Assembly: GCA_022493055.1 (NCBI GenBank)
Contig: CP092781.1
Location: forward strand, 2,046,001 to 2,110,000
Direction of reading: 5' to 3'
Origin: Staphylococcus roterodami
GTDB taxonomy: Bacteria; Bacillota; Bacilli; Staphylococcales; Staphylococcaceae
Length of the DNA: 64,000 nt
Within the stretch, counting starts at the first letter, position 1, and every line of letters starts with the position of its first letter. Below, in pieces: positions 22,902-33,158 of the stretch. The position numbers and the translations under genes were made by a program. Below the pieces are notes generated by a model, which saw only the letters and a list, made by a program, of their open reading frames with translations, did not search any database and was not told the origin of the DNA.

Positions 22902-24270
22902 AGCTTGGGGAGGTAGATTTGAAGTACAACCTGAAGAATGGGTAGATGACTTCAACGCTTCCATTACCTTTGACCAAACGCTCATAGATCAAGATATCGA
23001 AGGCAGTATCGCACATGCAACGATGCTTGCTAATCAAGGCATTATAAGCCAACAAGACAGCGAACAAATAATAAAAGGATTAAAATCTATTCAAAATGAT
23101 TATCATCAAGACCAAATTCAATTTAGTGCATCATTGGAAGATATCCATTTAAATATTGAACATGAATTAATTAAACGTATCGGTGATGCCGGTGGTAAAT
23201 TGCATACTGGACGTAGTAGAAATGATCAAGTCGCAACAGACATGCACTTATACACTAAGAAACAAGTTCAAGATATCATCGCATTAATTAAGTCATTACA
23301 AGGTGTTATTGTCGACATCGCTTCTAATAATATCGATACAATTATGCCGGGATATACTCATTTACAACGTGCACAGCCCATTTCTTTTGCGCACCATATT
23401 ATGACTTATTTTTGGATGTTACAACGAGATCAACAACGATTTGAAGATAGTTTAAAACGAATTGATATTAATCCTTTAGGTGCAGCAGCATTAAGTGGTA
23501 CCACATACCCTATCGATAGACATGAGACAACAGCATTGTTGAACTTTGGCAGTCTATACGAAAACAGTTTAGATGCGGTCAGTGATAGAGACTATATTAT
23601 TGAAACATTACACAATATTTCTTTAACAATGGTTCACCTATCTCGTTTTGCAGAAGAAATCATTTTTTGGTCTACAGATGAGGCTAAATTTATTACATTA
23701 TCAGATGCTTTTTCAACTGGTTCATCTATCATGCCTCAGAAGAAAAATCCTGATATGGCCGAATTAATTAGAGGTAAAGTTGGACGTACAACTGGTCATT
23801 TAATGAGCATGCTTATGACTTTAAAAGGCCTACCTTTAGCATATAATAAAGACATGCAGGAAGATAAAGAAGGATTATTCGATGCAGTTCATACAATTAA
23901 AGGTTCTTTACGTATCTTTGAAGGTATGATTAAAACGATGACAATTAATAAAGATCGACTAAATCAAACTGTTAAAGAAGATTTTTCAAACGCAACGGAA
24001 CTTGCAGACTATTTAGTGACTAAAAACATTCCATTTAGAACTGCACATGAAATTGTTGGAAAAATCGTTTTAGAATGTATTCAACAAGGTCATTATTTAT
24101 TAGATGTGCCTTTAGAAACATACCAACAACATCATTCAAGTATTGAAGCAGATATTTATGATTATTTACAACCTGAAAATTGTTTGAAACGACGTCAAAG
24201 TTATGGCTCAACGGGACAAGATGCTGTAAAACAGCAAATTGAGGTTGCGAAACAATTATTAATAGATTAA
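22891..24270 (+). CDS. argH: Argininosuccinate lyase
   Basis: This 459-residue fumarase/aspartase superfamily enzyme cleaves argininosuccinate to arginine and fumarate. It starts [26 protein letters not shown] and [20 protein letters not shown] (the mobile loop with the catalytic serine) are unmistakable. The ATG at 22891 has GGAGG within the argG 3' end and overlaps the argG stop, so translation is coupled. Arginine can then feed the rocD-gudB pathway encoded 3 kb away. Confidence 0.97.
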   Translation: MSNKAWGGRFEVQPEEWVDDFNASITFDQTLIDQDIEGSIAHATMLANQGIISQQDSEQIIKGLKSIQNDYHQDQIQFSASLEDIHLNIEHELIKRIGDAGGKLHTGRSRNDQVATDMHLYTKKQVQDIIALIKSLQGVIVDIASNNIDTIMPGYTHLQRAQPISFAHHIMTYFWMLQRDQQRFEDSLKRIDINPLGAAALSGTTYPIDRHETTALLNFGSLYENSLDAVSDRDYIIETLHNISLTMVHLSRFAEEIIFWSTDEAKFITLSDAFSTGSSIMPQKKNPDMAELIRGKVGRTTGHLMSMLMTLKGLPLAYNKDMQEDKEGLFDAVHTIKGSLRIFEGMIKTMTINKDRLNQTVKEDFSNATELADYLVTKNIPFRTAHEIVGKIVLECIQQGHYLLDVPLETYQQHHSSIEADIYDYLQPENCLKRRQSYGSTGQDAVKQQIEVAKQLLID

Positions 24271-24288
24271 TTACGGTTTTAATATATT

Positions 24289-24327
24289 TACCCACTTTGT
24301 CATTTTAAAAGGCAAGTGGGTATTTTT
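24289..24327 (+). terminator. Terminator of argGH
   Basis: TACCCACTT and AAGTGGGTA form a 9-bp stem, followed by TTTTT. Confidence 0.85.
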
Positions 24328-24431
24328 CTGTATTGATTTATGAATTGTGGATTATTTTTTTTAATACCTAAAATATTTGATAATTCTTTTAAATTTATAT
24401 TACAGTCATGTTATAAATTGTAAAATAAATG

Positions 24432-24446
24432 TGTAAAGCGTTTTCA
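24432..24446. promoter_or_regulatory. Possible catabolite-responsive (cre-like) site upstream of glpQ
   Basis: TGTAAAGCGTTTTCA is an imperfect palindrome resembling CcpA sites, with mismatches in the left half. It lies about 70 bp upstream of glpQ. CcpA control is plausible but rests on this motif alone. Confidence 0.4.
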
Positions 24447-24512
24447 TAAAGAAAGTTTTATAGTATTTTTAAATTGTCATACTAAAAAAATAGAGATGAA
24501 AGGACAATGACT

Positions 24513-25442
24513 ATGACAAATTCTTCGAAAAGCTTCACTAAATTTATGGCTGCTTCTGCTGTTTTTACAATGGGATTTTTATCAGTACCTACTGCTGGTG
24601 CAGAACAAATGAATCATATCACAAACAAATCACAAGCAATAAAATGGCATACAAACCTAACGAATGAACGTTTCACAACAATTGCACATCGTGGAGCTAG
24701 TGGTTATGCGCCTGAACATACCTTCCAATCATATGATAAGAGTCATAATGAATTAAAAGCTTCTTACATTGAAATTGACTTACAACGTACAAAGGATGGG
24801 CACTTAGTTGCCATGCATGATGAAACTGTTAATCGAACGACTAACGGTCATGGTAGAGTTGAGGATTATACTCTTGATGAATTAAAACAATTAGATGCTG
24901 GTAGTTGGTTCAATAAAAAATATCCAAAATATGCAAAGGCAAGTTATAAAAATGCCAAAGTGCCGACTTTAGATGAAATTTTAGAACGTTATGGTCCGAA
25001 TGCAAATTACTATATTGAAACAAAATCACCTGAAGTATATCCAGGTATGGAAGAACAATTATTGGAATCATTGAAAAAACATCACCTTTTAAATAACAGT
25101 AAATTAAAAAAAGGACATGTCATGATTCAATCATTTTCTGATGCAAGTTTGAAGAAAATTCATAAACAAAATAAGCACGTTCCACTTGTAAAATTAGTTG
25201 ATAAAGGTGAACTACAACAATTTAACGAACAGCGTTTGAAAGAGATACGTTCTTATGCTATTGGTATAGGCCCTGACTATACTGATTTAAACGAACAAAA
25301 TACGCATCATTTAAAAGATTTAGGTTTTTTAGTACATCCATATACTGTAAATGAAAAAGCTGATATGCAACGTTTGAATGGTTATGGTGTTGATGGTGTA
25401 TTTACAAATTTTGCTGATAAATATAAAGAAGTCATTAAGTAG
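24513..25442 (+). CDS. glpQ: Secreted glycerophosphodiester phosphodiesterase
   Basis: This 309-residue exported enzyme releases glycerol 3-phosphate from glycerophosphodiesters, including deacylated phospholipid and wall teichoic acid fragments. The signal peptide (FMAASAVFTMGFLSVP, cleavage after AGA) is clear. Metal and catalytic residues sit in TIAHRGASGYAPEHT, EIDLQRTKDG and AMHDETVNRTT; the C-terminal DGVFTNFAD is a family mark. The second ATG (24513) is 8 bases from AAAGGA, whereas the first (24507) is only 2 bases away, so the later one is chosen. It is monocistronic and ends at a shared terminator with gudB. Confidence 0.95.
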   Translation: MTNSSKSFTKFMAASAVFTMGFLSVPTAGAEQMNHITNKSQAIKWHTNLTNERFTTIAHRGASGYAPEHTFQSYDKSHNELKASYIEIDLQRTKDGHLVAMHDETVNRTTNGHGRVEDYTLDELKQLDAGSWFNKKYPKYAKASYKNAKVPTLDEILERYGPNANYYIETKSPEVYPGMEEQLLESLKKHHLLNNSKLKKGHVMIQSFSDASLKKIHKQNKHVPLVKLVDKGELQQFNEQRLKEIRSYAIGIGPDYTDLNEQNTHHLKDLGFLVHPYTVNEKADMQRLNGYGVDGVFTNFADKYKEVIK

Positions 25443-25506
25443 GATTATTAATATTCAAATAGTTGTTTAAATGATAATTCTAGATAATATTTTAGTTATT
25501 ACAACA

Positions 25507-25560
25507 TAAAAAAGCAGTAAGTTTATTTTTCCGTAGAAAATATCTTACTGCTTTTTTCGA
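25507..25560. terminator. Bidirectional terminator between glpQ and gudB
   Basis: AAAAAAGCAGTAAG and CTTACTGCTTTTTT form the stem. It is related to the hairpin after cdr at 8.17 kb and serves both convergent genes. Confidence 0.85.
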
Positions 25561-25582
25561 ATTCATAATTCAATATATTTAA

Positions 25583-26827
25583 TTATGCCCAGCCACGATA
25601 TCTTGCCGCTTCTGCTGTACGCTTAATACCAATAATATATGCTGCCAGTCTCATATCAATTTTTCTATTTTGAGACAATTCGTAAATTGTGTCGAATGCC
25701 GCTTCTAGTTTTTCACGTAATTTTTCGTTAACTTCTTCTTCTGACCAGTAATAACCTTGGTTATTCTGTACCCATTCGAAGTAAGAAACGGTTACACCAC
25801 CAGCACTTGCTAACACGTCTGGTACTAGTAAAATACCACGTTCAGTTAAAATACGCGTTGCTTCTGGTGTTGTTGGACCATTAGCTGCTTCAACAACAAT
25901 GCTAGCTTTAATATCATGTGCATTGTCTTCTGTAATTTGGTTTGAAATAGCTGCTGGCACTAAAATATCACAATCTAGTTCAAACAATTCTTTATTTGAA
26001 ATTGTTTCTTCGAATAGATTTGTTACTGTACCGAAACTATCACGACGATCTAATAAATAATCTATGTCTAAGCCGTTTGGATCGTGTAATGCACCATATG
26101 CATCAGAAATACCTACAATTTTTGCACCTAAATCATATAAGAATTTAGCTAAGAAACTTCCGGCATTACCGAAACCTTGTATGACAACTTTGGCACCTTC
26201 AATTTGCATATTACGACGCTTTGCAGCCTGTTCAATCGCAATAACTACACCAAGTGCTGTTGATCTATCACGTCCGTGTGAACCACCTAAAACAATTGGT
26301 TTACCTGTAATGAAACCTGGAGAATTAAATTTATCTAATGCACTATATTCGTCCATCATCCAAGCCATAATTTGTGAGTTTGTAAATACATCTGGTGCTG
26401 GAATGTCTTTGTTTGGACCAACGAATTGTGAAATCGCTCTTACATAACCGCGTGATAAACGTTCAACTTCATGAATGCTCATTTGTCGTGGATCACAAAC
26501 GATTCCACCTTTACCACCACCATATGGTAAGTTTACAATGCCGCACTTCAATGTCATCCACATTGATAATGCTTTTACTTCTTCTTCATCTACGTCTGGG
26601 TGGAAACGCACACCACCTTTTGTTGGTCCAACAGCATCATTATGTTGTGCACGGTAACCAGTGAATGTTTTAACAGTACCATCATCCATACGAACTGGAA
26701 TACGTACTTGCAACATTCTTAATGGTTCTTTAATCAAATCATACATACCTTCGTCAAATCCCAATTTATGCAATGCTTCTTTAATAATTCCTTGAGTAGA
26801 AGTTACTAAATTATTGTTCTCAGTCAT
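25583..26827 (-). CDS. gudB: NAD-dependent glutamate dehydrogenase, catabolic
   Basis: This 414-residue enzyme oxidises glutamate to 2-oxoglutarate and ammonia. The substrate-binding lysine is in LPYGGGKGGIVCDPR, the catalytic region in GPNKDIPAPDV, and the coenzyme Rossmann loop in VIQGFGNAGSFLAKF. MTENNNLVTSTQG at 26827 follows AAAAGGATC; the longer frame to 26869 has no ribosome site. With rocD upstream it completes conversion of ornithine and proline to 2-oxoglutarate, the main amino-acid carbon route of S. aureus when glucose is absent. The gap to rocD is about 110 bp with no clear terminator. Confidence 0.95.
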   Translation of the reverse strand: MTENNNLVTSTQGIIKEALHKLGFDEGMYDLIKEPLRMLQVRIPVRMDDGTVKTFTGYRAQHNDAVGPTKGGVRFHPDVDEEEVKALSMWMTLKCGIVNLPYGGGKGGIVCDPRQMSIHEVERLSRGYVRAISQFVGPNKDIPAPDVFTNSQIMAWMMDEYSALDKFNSPGFITGKPIVLGGSHGRDRSTALGVVIAIEQAAKRRNMQIEGAKVVIQGFGNAGSFLAKFLYDLGAKIVGISDAYGALHDPNGLDIDYLLDRRDSFGTVTNLFEETISNKELFELDCDILVPAAISNQITEDNAHDIKASIVVEAANGPTTPEATRILTERGILLVPDVLASAGGVTVSYFEWVQNNQGYYWSEEEVNEKLREKLEAAFDTIYELSQNRKIDMRLAAYIIGIKRTAEAARYRGWA

Positions 26828-26935
26828 GATCCTTTTCGCCTCTTCTTTACCTAATGATTTCGCTTTCAAACATATTGTAACATAACGTATTTCTTTTTAA
26901 AGCCCTTACAAACTGATTGTTACAACTTTTTGACA

Positions 26936-28126
26936 TTATTGAAATACATGTCTAATTTTTTCAAGTGCAAGATCTAATTCTTCTTTCGTAATAACTAATG
27001 GTGGTGCAAAACGAATGACCGTATCATGCGTTTCTTTACATAATAAACCTTCTTCTTTCAAAGCTTCACAGTATGGTCTAGCACTTTCATTCAGTTCAAC
27101 ACCAATGAATAATCCACGTCCACGAACTTCTTTAATTGATGGATGATCAATTTGCTTTAATTGTTCTTTAAAATACTCTCCTAATTCTAAAGAGCGTCCT
27201 GGTAAATCTTCATCAACAATTACATCCAATGCAGCAATAGATGCAGCACAAGCGAGTGGGTTACCACCAAATGTAGACCCATGTGAACCTGGAGTAAAGA
27301 CATCTAATACTTCTTTATCCGCTAATACAACTGATATTGGGAATACGCCACCACCAAGTGCTTTACCTAAAATATATACATCCGGTTTCACATTATCCCA
27401 ATCCGTAGCAAACAATTTTCCTGAACGTCCCAATCCTGCTTGAATTTCATCAGCAATAAATAATACATTGTGTTCATCACATAATTCTCTTATTGCTTTT
27501 AAATATCCTTCTGGTGGAATATTAATACCTGCTTCACCTTGAATTGGCTCAACTAAAATCGCTGCAGTATTTTCATTTATTGCTGCCTTCAATGCGTCTA
27601 CATCACCAAAGTCTACTTTTCTAAATCCATCTAATAACGGACCATATCCACGTTGATATTCTGCTTCGGATGATAACGACACTGGTGCCATCGTACGACC
27701 ATGGAAATTACCATTGAACGCAATAATTTCTGCTTTATTTGGTTCAATACCCTTAACATCGTATGCCCAGCGACGTGCTGCTTTTAAAGCTGTTTCTACT
27801 GCTTCAGCGCCTGTATTCATTGGTAAAGCTTTATCTTTACCTGCTAGTTTACAAATTTTTTCGTACCATTCACCTAAATTATCACTGTGAAAAGCACGTG
27901 AAACTAGAGTCACTTTATCAGCTTGATCTTTTAATGCTTGAATAATTTTCGGATGTCTATGACCTTGGTTAACAGCGGAATATGCAGATAACATATCCAT
28001 ATATTTATTGCCTTCAGGATCTTTAACCCATACCCCTTCAGCTTCTGAAATGACAATTGGCAATGGTAAATAATTATGTGCTCCGTAATGATTTGTTAAC
28101 TCAATAATTTTTTCAGATTTAGTCAT
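26936..28126 (-). CDS. rocD: Ornithine aminotransferase
   Basis: This is a 396-residue class III PLP aminotransferase. [16 protein letters not shown] has the PLP-lysine, [15 protein letters not shown] the cofactor phosphate cup, and [14 protein letters not shown] the PLP aspartate. It moves the delta-amino group of ornithine to 2-oxoglutarate, giving glutamate semialdehyde. GGGGAG precedes the ATG at 28126, and three further in-frame starts upstream are less well spaced. S. aureus has two rocD-type genes; this one, next to gudB, is the catabolic copy. Confidence 0.95.
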   Translation of the reverse strand: MTKSEKIIELTNHYGAHNYLPLPIVISEAEGVWVKDPEGNKYMDMLSAYSAVNQGHRHPKIIQALKDQADKVTLVSRAFHSDNLGEWYEKICKLAGKDKALPMNTGAEAVETALKAARRWAYDVKGIEPNKAEIIAFNGNFHGRTMAPVSLSSEAEYQRGYGPLLDGFRKVDFGDVDALKAAINENTAAILVEPIQGEAGINIPPEGYLKAIRELCDEHNVLFIADEIQAGLGRSGKLFATDWDNVKPDVYILGKALGGGVFPISVVLADKEVLDVFTPGSHGSTFGGNPLACAASIAALDVIVDEDLPGRSLELGEYFKEQLKQIDHPSIKEVRGRGLFIGVELNESARPYCEALKEEGLLCKETHDTVIRFAPPLVITKEELDLALEKIRHVFQ

Positions 28127-28261
28127 CATATCTCCCCTTTTCATCATTTATAACTATTATACATGAAACATTATCCAAATAATTACATTAGTTTTCAAAG
28201 CAGATACTTTTTCACCAATAAAGATGAATTAATAACTAAGCTTCATTAAATTTGTCTATTT

Positions 28262-28275
28262 TGAAAACCCTTACA
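28262..28275. promoter_or_regulatory. Possible cre site upstream of rocD
   Basis: TGAAAACCCTTACA differs at one core position from the CcpA consensus and lies about 140 bp before rocD. Glucose repression of rocD-gudB by CcpA is reported for S. aureus; the assignment of this site is mine. Confidence 0.4.
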
Positions 28276-28379
28276 TTTATAATGACATAATTGCTTTAAT
28301 GATTACAAGCAAAAGAATTGATAATTTTACACTTAATCAAAAGTATATTTTACTAAGATATTTTTATTTATAAATATTG

Positions 28380-28420
28380 AAAACCACTAACAAATTGCAT
28401 ACACAATATCATTAGTGGTA
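28380..28420 (-). terminator. Terminator of the flavin oxidoreductase gene
   Basis: CCACTAA and TTAGTGG form the stem; on the minus strand TTTTC follows. Confidence 0.65.
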
Positions 28421-28432
28421 AGTTCGAAATGC

Positions 28433-29560
28433 TTATTTATCTTTATTAGGTAATGGGTAAAACCCTTGATTAAATTGGTTCCATAAGTTAGGCGTCAAAT
28501 GATGTTTATCTTCTCTTTCTGGATCAAAATAATTTATAATTTCATCTTCTCGTCCATCTTTAATTTTCTCAATAAATTGATAATCTAAAAGTAATTCACG
28601 ACCAATTGCTACTAATTCCACACCAACATTTTCAACAGCATCTAATGCTTCATCAGCAGTAAAAATAGACCCAATGCCAATAAGTGGCATACGTCCGTTT
28701 ATCCATTTATGAATTAGTGGTAACCTTTCTTGACCCGCATATTTCCCTTCACGTGTCGTTGCATGAGTATCGATCATCGATACATGAATATAGTCAATAG
28801 ACATTTGGCTAATTGTTGTAACTAATTCTTCAGTAATTTCCATTGTAATACCTGGAGATTCCGCTTCTTCTGGAGACAATCTATATCCAACAATAAAGTC
28901 TTTTTTACCAAATTGTTCTTTCGCTTTAAGTACTTCTTCAATAACAGCCACTGGGAATTTATATTGATTTGCCCAGATATCGTTTCTTCTATTGTAATAT
29001 GGGGATACAAATTGATGAATTAAGTAATGATTTGCACCATGAATTTCAACTCCATCAAACCCTGCTTCAATTGCTCGTCGTGTTGCCTCTCCAAAATCTT
29101 TTATCGCTTGTTCAATTTCTTGAGCCGTCATTTCTCTTGCACTATGCTCTTGTTTTTGCCCAAAACTTTTTAAAGAAATCGGACTTGGAGCAATCACATC
29201 TCCATCAGGTGTTAATTCAGGTAATGCTTGTGCGCCACCATGATGAATTTGAACTAATGCTTTAGCTCCATTTTTCTTCATAACTTTTGCTAATCGTTTT
29301 AATCCTTCAATATCACTATCATGTGCAATTGATGGCTGCCCTGGAAATGCTTTTCCAACATCACTAACATTACTTGCTGCGTTAATAGATAGGCCAACGT
29401 CTTGTGAACGTTTTTCAATATAAGGAAGTTCTACTTCTGAAATTGTACCGTCATCATTTGAAGAAATATGTGTTAAAGGGGCTAACACAAAACGATTTCT
29501 TAACACTACGCCATTTGGTAATTCTACTTTATCAAACAATGGTTCATATTTACTTTTCAT
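28433..29560 (-). CDS. Old-yellow-enzyme family NADH:flavin oxidoreductase
   Basis: This 375-residue FMN-binding TIM barrel has the OYE landmarks: RNRFVLAPLTHISS near the N terminus (position of the FMN-contacting Thr/Ser), VQIHHGGAQALPEL, FDGVEIHGANHYLIHQF with the active-site His/Asn pair, and SPYYNRRNDIWA. Such enzymes reduce activated alkenes or quinones; the physiological substrate is unknown. AAGGAGG precedes the start. In standard S. aureus order this gene follows rocD and is followed by further core genes on the far side, but here its upstream flank runs into the ICE. Confidence 0.88.
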   Translation of the reverse strand: MKSKYEPLFDKVELPNGVVLRNRFVLAPLTHISSNDDGTISEVELPYIEKRSQDVGLSINAASNVSDVGKAFPGQPSIAHDSDIEGLKRLAKVMKKNGAKALVQIHHGGAQALPELTPDGDVIAPSPISLKSFGQKQEHSAREMTAQEIEQAIKDFGEATRRAIEAGFDGVEIHGANHYLIHQFVSPYYNRRNDIWANQYKFPVAVIEEVLKAKEQFGKKDFIVGYRLSPEEAESPGITMEITEELVTTISQMSIDYIHVSMIDTHATTREGKYAGQERLPLIHKWINGRMPLIGIGSIFTADEALDAVENVGVELVAIGRELLLDYQFIEKIKDGREDEIINYFDPEREDKHHLTPNLWNQFNQGFYPLPNKDK

Positions 29561-30018
29561 TACTTAATTCCTCCTTAAAAATATTGAATTGACTATAACA
29601 TGATTTTTTATCGTTCTCCAATTATCTGTTTATAGATTGAATCATTATGGTAATATTCTTTTTAATTATCGAGCTTGTATTTAAAATCTGTTAAAAAAAT
29701 TAAACGTAACTTTATTTTAAGATGCAGTGTGTCAAGAGGTTTCGAAAAATTTTTTAAATAAATTTTTATGGTTATAAAGAAAGAGTATAAATAGAAGATA
29801 TATAAGTTGATTGTTATTACTAACATTATATCACAAAACCGCTATACAAGAAAAGAATTACAATTATAATGTTTATATACATTTCTTATGCATTATGCCA
29901 ACGCCTTTTCACTTCCGCACTCGCGCTTAAACGCTCGCTTAGACCACCTTATTTTTAGTGATAGGTTCTTACAGAACACAATCACTAAAAAGTAAGGTCA
30001 TTAGGGTTATGTGCGTCT
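29561..30018. other. Intergenic stretch holding the left end of the ICE
   Basis: There is no gene here. The host-to-ICE boundary must be in this stretch. A candidate is GTGTCAAG at 29729-29736, matching the rightmost ICE motif read inward (GTGTAAAC) at six of eight bases. A strong hairpin (about 29951-29996) made of AGTGAT and ATCACT arms lies just beyond the transposase stop and may end its transcript. Confidence 0.5.
29951..29996. terminator. Hairpin downstream of the ICE transposase
   Basis: TTTTTAGTGAT pairs with ATCACTAAAAA, extended by CCTTA and TAAGG; a smaller GTTCT/AGAAC hairpin lies in the loop. It sits right after the transposase stop on its strand and also reads as a barrier to transcription entering from outside. 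Confidence 0.6.
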
Positions 30019-31003
30019 CTAATTATATTCTAACATTCTCATATACTCACTTGTCTTATAATTTTGCTTCATTCTTGGACGCTGATTAATTTGTAGCACG
30101 GCTATTTCTACATCTATATCAGAAACATTTACAAAATCTGTATCTTTAGGAAAATATTGACGTAATAATCCATTTACTTGTTCTATAGAACCACGTTGAT
30201 ATGGACAACCCGGATCGCTAAAATAAACAGAACAATTCAACTCACGTTCAATTAACTCAAATTTCGCAAATTCCTTACCTCTATCAATCGTAATCGTTTT
30301 AATATTTTCTTGTTTCAATATTTCTACAATCGTTGAACATACAACATCAGAACGTCTTGTAGGTAAAATTTTCGCATATAAAAATCTCGTTTTACGTTCT
30401 AAAATCGTTAATAAACAATATCGAGAGGGACGTTTACTCCAAATAGTATCTATTTCATAATGTCCAAATTCTTCACGTTTTACGACTTCTATTGGACCGA
30501 CTACTTATTGAACGATGCTGACCTATTTTAATTTTGCCACGTTCTTCAGTTGTTTTTGTATACTTTTTTCCACCTCGGCGCATATCTTTCACTTTATTTA
30601 CTCTAATTTGTCCAGTATTAATATATCTATATATAGTAGAAAAGCTAACATAATAGCCAATATCTTTTTCCATTTCTGAAGAAATCTGTCTAGGTGACCA
30701 CTTTAAAGACAATTTCTGTTCAATATACTTCTTTATAGTAGGATTTAATGCACGCATCTCTTCCTTCTTTTTTTCTGGCATTTTCTTAGTTTCTTTAGCC
30801 ATTTGATGCGCTTTTACAGGGTCATATGTTCCATCTTCTTGAGAACGATGATTTAACTCATAATAAATCACATTATGATGTCTACCTAATATATTCGCAA
30901 TTTGTAATATGGATAACCCGTCATCAAGATATTTCGCTATTGCTAAACGTGTATCCAAATCAACTGCAACCCTTCTCTTTCGTTGTGTATTCTTTTCAGT
31001 CAT
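30019..31003 (-). pseudogene. IS30-like DDE transposase of the ICE, frameshifted
   Basis: The N-terminal frame (start MTEKNTQRKRRVAVDL near 31003) carries the HTH domain with ILQIANILGRHHNVIYYEL, then meets a stop at 30473-30475. The continuation is open in another frame from about 30495 and ends at 30019: PIEVVKREEFGHYEIDTIW with the first catalytic Asp, TIDRGKEF with the second, and SIEQVNGLLRQYF with the Glu. Removing one base near the GG at 30497-30498 would restore a single protein of about 325 residues, normal for IS30. Because all catalytic residues lie in the second frame, this copy should be unable to excise the ICE by itself unless frameshifting occurs. Confidence 0.85.
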
Positions 31004-31068
31004 TTTCATCTTCTCCTTTACATTTTTAAACATCGTTTATAAAATATAATAGAAGAAGATGTTAAAAG

Positions 31069-31112
31069 AAAGCAACTCCCAAACTTATCAATCGCTTTAG
31101 GGAGTTGCTTTT
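31069..31112 (-). terminator. Terminator at the end of the ICE transfer operon
   Basis: GCAACTCCC and GGGAGTTGC flank a loop of about 19 bases; on the minus strand a T-rich run follows. It separates the lipoprotein gene from the transposase. Confidence 0.85.
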
Positions 31113-31114
31113 AT

Positions 31115-31474
31115 CTATTCTTTTAAATTCTCTTCTTTATAATCTGGTTTATTTTCTTTCATGAACTTTTCAGGTTTTGCATTATAAACTTTTTCATATT
31201 TCTCTGTTGTCTCGTTTTTTCCATATAAACTAGTCCATAATTTAGTACTATCATTATCCCATTTATAAGATAAAGTAATAAATTTCCCATCATTATAAAC
31301 ATTTATATTACTTTTTTTACGTTCAAATTTATTAAAATCACCACTAGTATCACTAGTTCTTTTTTCTTCTAATTTAGAAACTTCCTCAATTTCTTTATCA
31401 TACTTTTTACCGCATGCAATTAAAGCTGTAGATATTACTAAAATCAATGTTATCAATAAAAATCGCTTTGTCAT
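31115..31474 (-). CDS. Putative lipoprotein of the ICE
   Basis: The 119-residue protein has a typical lipoprotein signal peptide: KRFLLITLILVISTALIACGKK, lipobox ALIAC with the cysteine at residue 21. The mature part is highly charged and hydrophilic, with no domain I recognise. Last gene of the transfer operon, just before its terminator. Surface lipoproteins of conjugative elements can act in exclusion or mating-pair contact; that role here is only inferred. Confidence 0.7.
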   Translation of the reverse strand: MTKRFLLITLILVISTALIACGKKYDKEIEEVSKLEEKRTSDTSGDFNKFERKKSNINVYNDGKFITLSYKWDNDSTKLWTSLYGKNETTEKYEKVYNAKPEKFMKENKPDYKEENLKE

Positions 31475-31520
31475 GATATAATCATCTCCTTTTTATTGAA
31501 TTATATCATTATTTTATAAA

Positions 31521-32114
31521 TTATCCACGCCCATTTTTTTGTAAATTAAAACGCTGTACATCATTAATTAACCATTTATCATTTGTACGTACCATATCAA
31601 GTTGTACAGATGTTTTACGGTTCTCAACTTCCTTTTGCCCCTCAGTATCAATACGCTCATTAAACTGCACAAATACTTTATAGTTATCATGCTTAGGGTC
31701 ATACTGATCAAAATATACATGAATATCACTCACTGTTACATCGTCGAAAATACTAAACTTCTCTCTATTATCACTAAACAATACATCATAATATTTTTCT
31801 GTTACTAATGTCTTAAGTGGTTTAGCTTTTTGTTTAAATGATGACCCTTTTTTTAACGTAAATAGCTCTGTTGTAAATGCTTGTGCTGTCTCACGTATTT
31901 GTTTTTCTTCCTCCGCAATCACTGTTTTAGATTGGCGTTTTACACGTTGATGTAATGCCTTATTCGTATCTTTTTTTTGTTGTAATGATTGTTTTAATTC
32001 ACTCACATGATTCTTTTCTTTTTGAACTTGTTGCTTCGTTGTTTGTGTACCTAAAAAATAAGCACTCACTGTTAAAACTGTCACAATCACAAAGCCAATA
32101 ATCTTTAATTTCAT
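31521..32114 (-). CDS. Single-pass membrane protein with VirB8/NTF2-like outer domain
   Basis: This 197-residue protein has one N-terminal membrane helix (KIIGFVIVTVLTVSAYFLG), a coiled-coil stretch rich in K, E and Q (residues about 25-70), then an alpha+beta domain ending DMVRTNDKWLINDVQRF, the strand-turn-strand typical of NTF2-like or VirB8/TcpC-like folds. Such proteins scaffold Gram-positive type IV secretion channels. It lies 6 bp after the cell-wall hydrolase gene, in the transfer operon. No close family name can be given with certainty. Confidence 0.65.
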   Translation of the reverse strand: MKLKIIGFVIVTVLTVSAYFLGTQTTKQQVQKEKNHVSELKQSLQQKKDTNKALHQRVKRQSKTVIAEEEKQIRETAQAFTTELFTLKKGSSFKQKAKPLKTLVTEKYYDVLFSDNREKFSIFDDVTVSDIHVYFDQYDPKHDNYKVFVQFNERIDTEGQKEVENRKTSVQLDMVRTNDKWLINDVQRFNLQKNGRG

Positions 32115-32120
32115 CGTTAT

Positions 32121-33158
32121 CTACTCCTTATCATGAATAAAACTAATGCCAGATTCTACTTTCATTTCTCTTTGCGATACGATATAAGGTCCTTTAATAT
32201 TCATTTCTGTCACAGTAAATGTTTTATCATCTTTCACATCAATCACAACAGCTACATGTCCTGTTACTGGCGGTGCACCACCAGCACCAGGCTCGGCAAT
32301 CATTAACGCACCTACAGCGGGTTTACTATTCACTTTATAACCTTCCTCTTTCGCTCTATCATTCCAAAATTGCGCATGGAACCAATACGTCGATATCGGT
32401 TTTCCCATTTTTTGACGAATACCATAGGCATACCATGTACATTGACCCGCTGTATATAAATTACCTTTACCTGCATCTGAATTACTCCATTTTGGCAATT
32501 TACCACTAAACTTAATATCTTTACCACCAGTAGACTTACATACAGCGCCATCACCATCACTTAATTTTTTCATCATTGATTTTACCGTTGGTATCCATTG
32601 CTTATTCATATTATTCGGGTCATTTGAAGCACCTACAGGCGCATATTTTGGCCCAATTTTCTCTGGTGTCGTTAATCCTTCTTTAATATAAACATCATAT
32701 AAATTCTTTGCGCCTGCCTCAAGTCCAGCTTCAATTGTTGGATACGTAGAATCATGAATCGACTTTGTACCCATCACAGACAATGGATTCTTTTGACGCG
32801 TCGCATTTTCTCCTTTACCCCAACCGGATTCACTCGCAATAATTGCCATAAATAAATTCTCTGGTATTTTATGCTTTTTCGCAATTTTTACAATCACTTT
32901 TCCTTTACCTTCTAATGCGCCACCTTTCGCATTTTGTTCAAATACCGCAATACCTTTATCTTTAACATCACCACCCACACACGACATGTCACCATCTGTT
33001 TGTTTGTCTTCCTCTGGACTAAATACAAACATCAATATCACAGGAAACAAGAAAAACAAAACACAAAACAATATCAGACCAATTTTTAATAATCTAAATT
33101 TAATGCCAATCGGCGTTTGTTTCATCACTTCTTTTACAACAGTCTTTTTATTTACCAT
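32121..33158 (-). CDS. Conjugation cell-wall hydrolase, CwlT/TcpG-like (lysozyme-like plus CHAP)
   Basis: This 345-residue protein is bitopic with one membrane helix (LLKIGLILFCVLFFLFPVIL). It is followed by a lysozyme-like muramidase or glucosaminidase domain with FMAIIASESGWGKGENA (glutamate in SESGWG). A C-terminal CHAP amidase/endopeptidase domain has the cysteine in GQCTWYAYG and the histidine in VTGHVAVVID. This two-domain design matches CwlT of ICEBs1 and Orf14 of Tn916, which open peptidoglycan for the mating channel. It overlaps the 3' end of the VirB6-like gene by 11 bases. Confidence 0.88.
   Translation of the reverse strand: MVNKKTVVKEVMKQTPIGIKFRLLKIGLILFCVLFFLFPVILMFVFSPEEDKQTDGDMSCVGGDVKDKGIAVFEQNAKGGALEGKGKVIVKIAKKHKIPENLFMAIIASESGWGKGENATRQKNPLSVMGTKSIHDSTYPTIEAGLEAGAKNLYDVYIKEGLTTPEKIGPKYAPVGASNDPNNMNKQWIPTVKSMMKKLSDGDGAVCKSTGGKDIKFSGKLPKWSNSDAGKGNLYTAGQCTWYAYGIRQKMGKPISTYWFHAQFWNDRAKEEGYKVNSKPAVGALMIAEPGAGGAPPVTGHVAVVIDVKDDKTFTVTEMNIKGPYIVSQREMKVESGISFIHDKE

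Noticed and set aside
26064..26664. Plus-strand frames inside gudB
   Set aside because: Antisense shadows of a well conserved gene with normal coding pattern on the minus strand.
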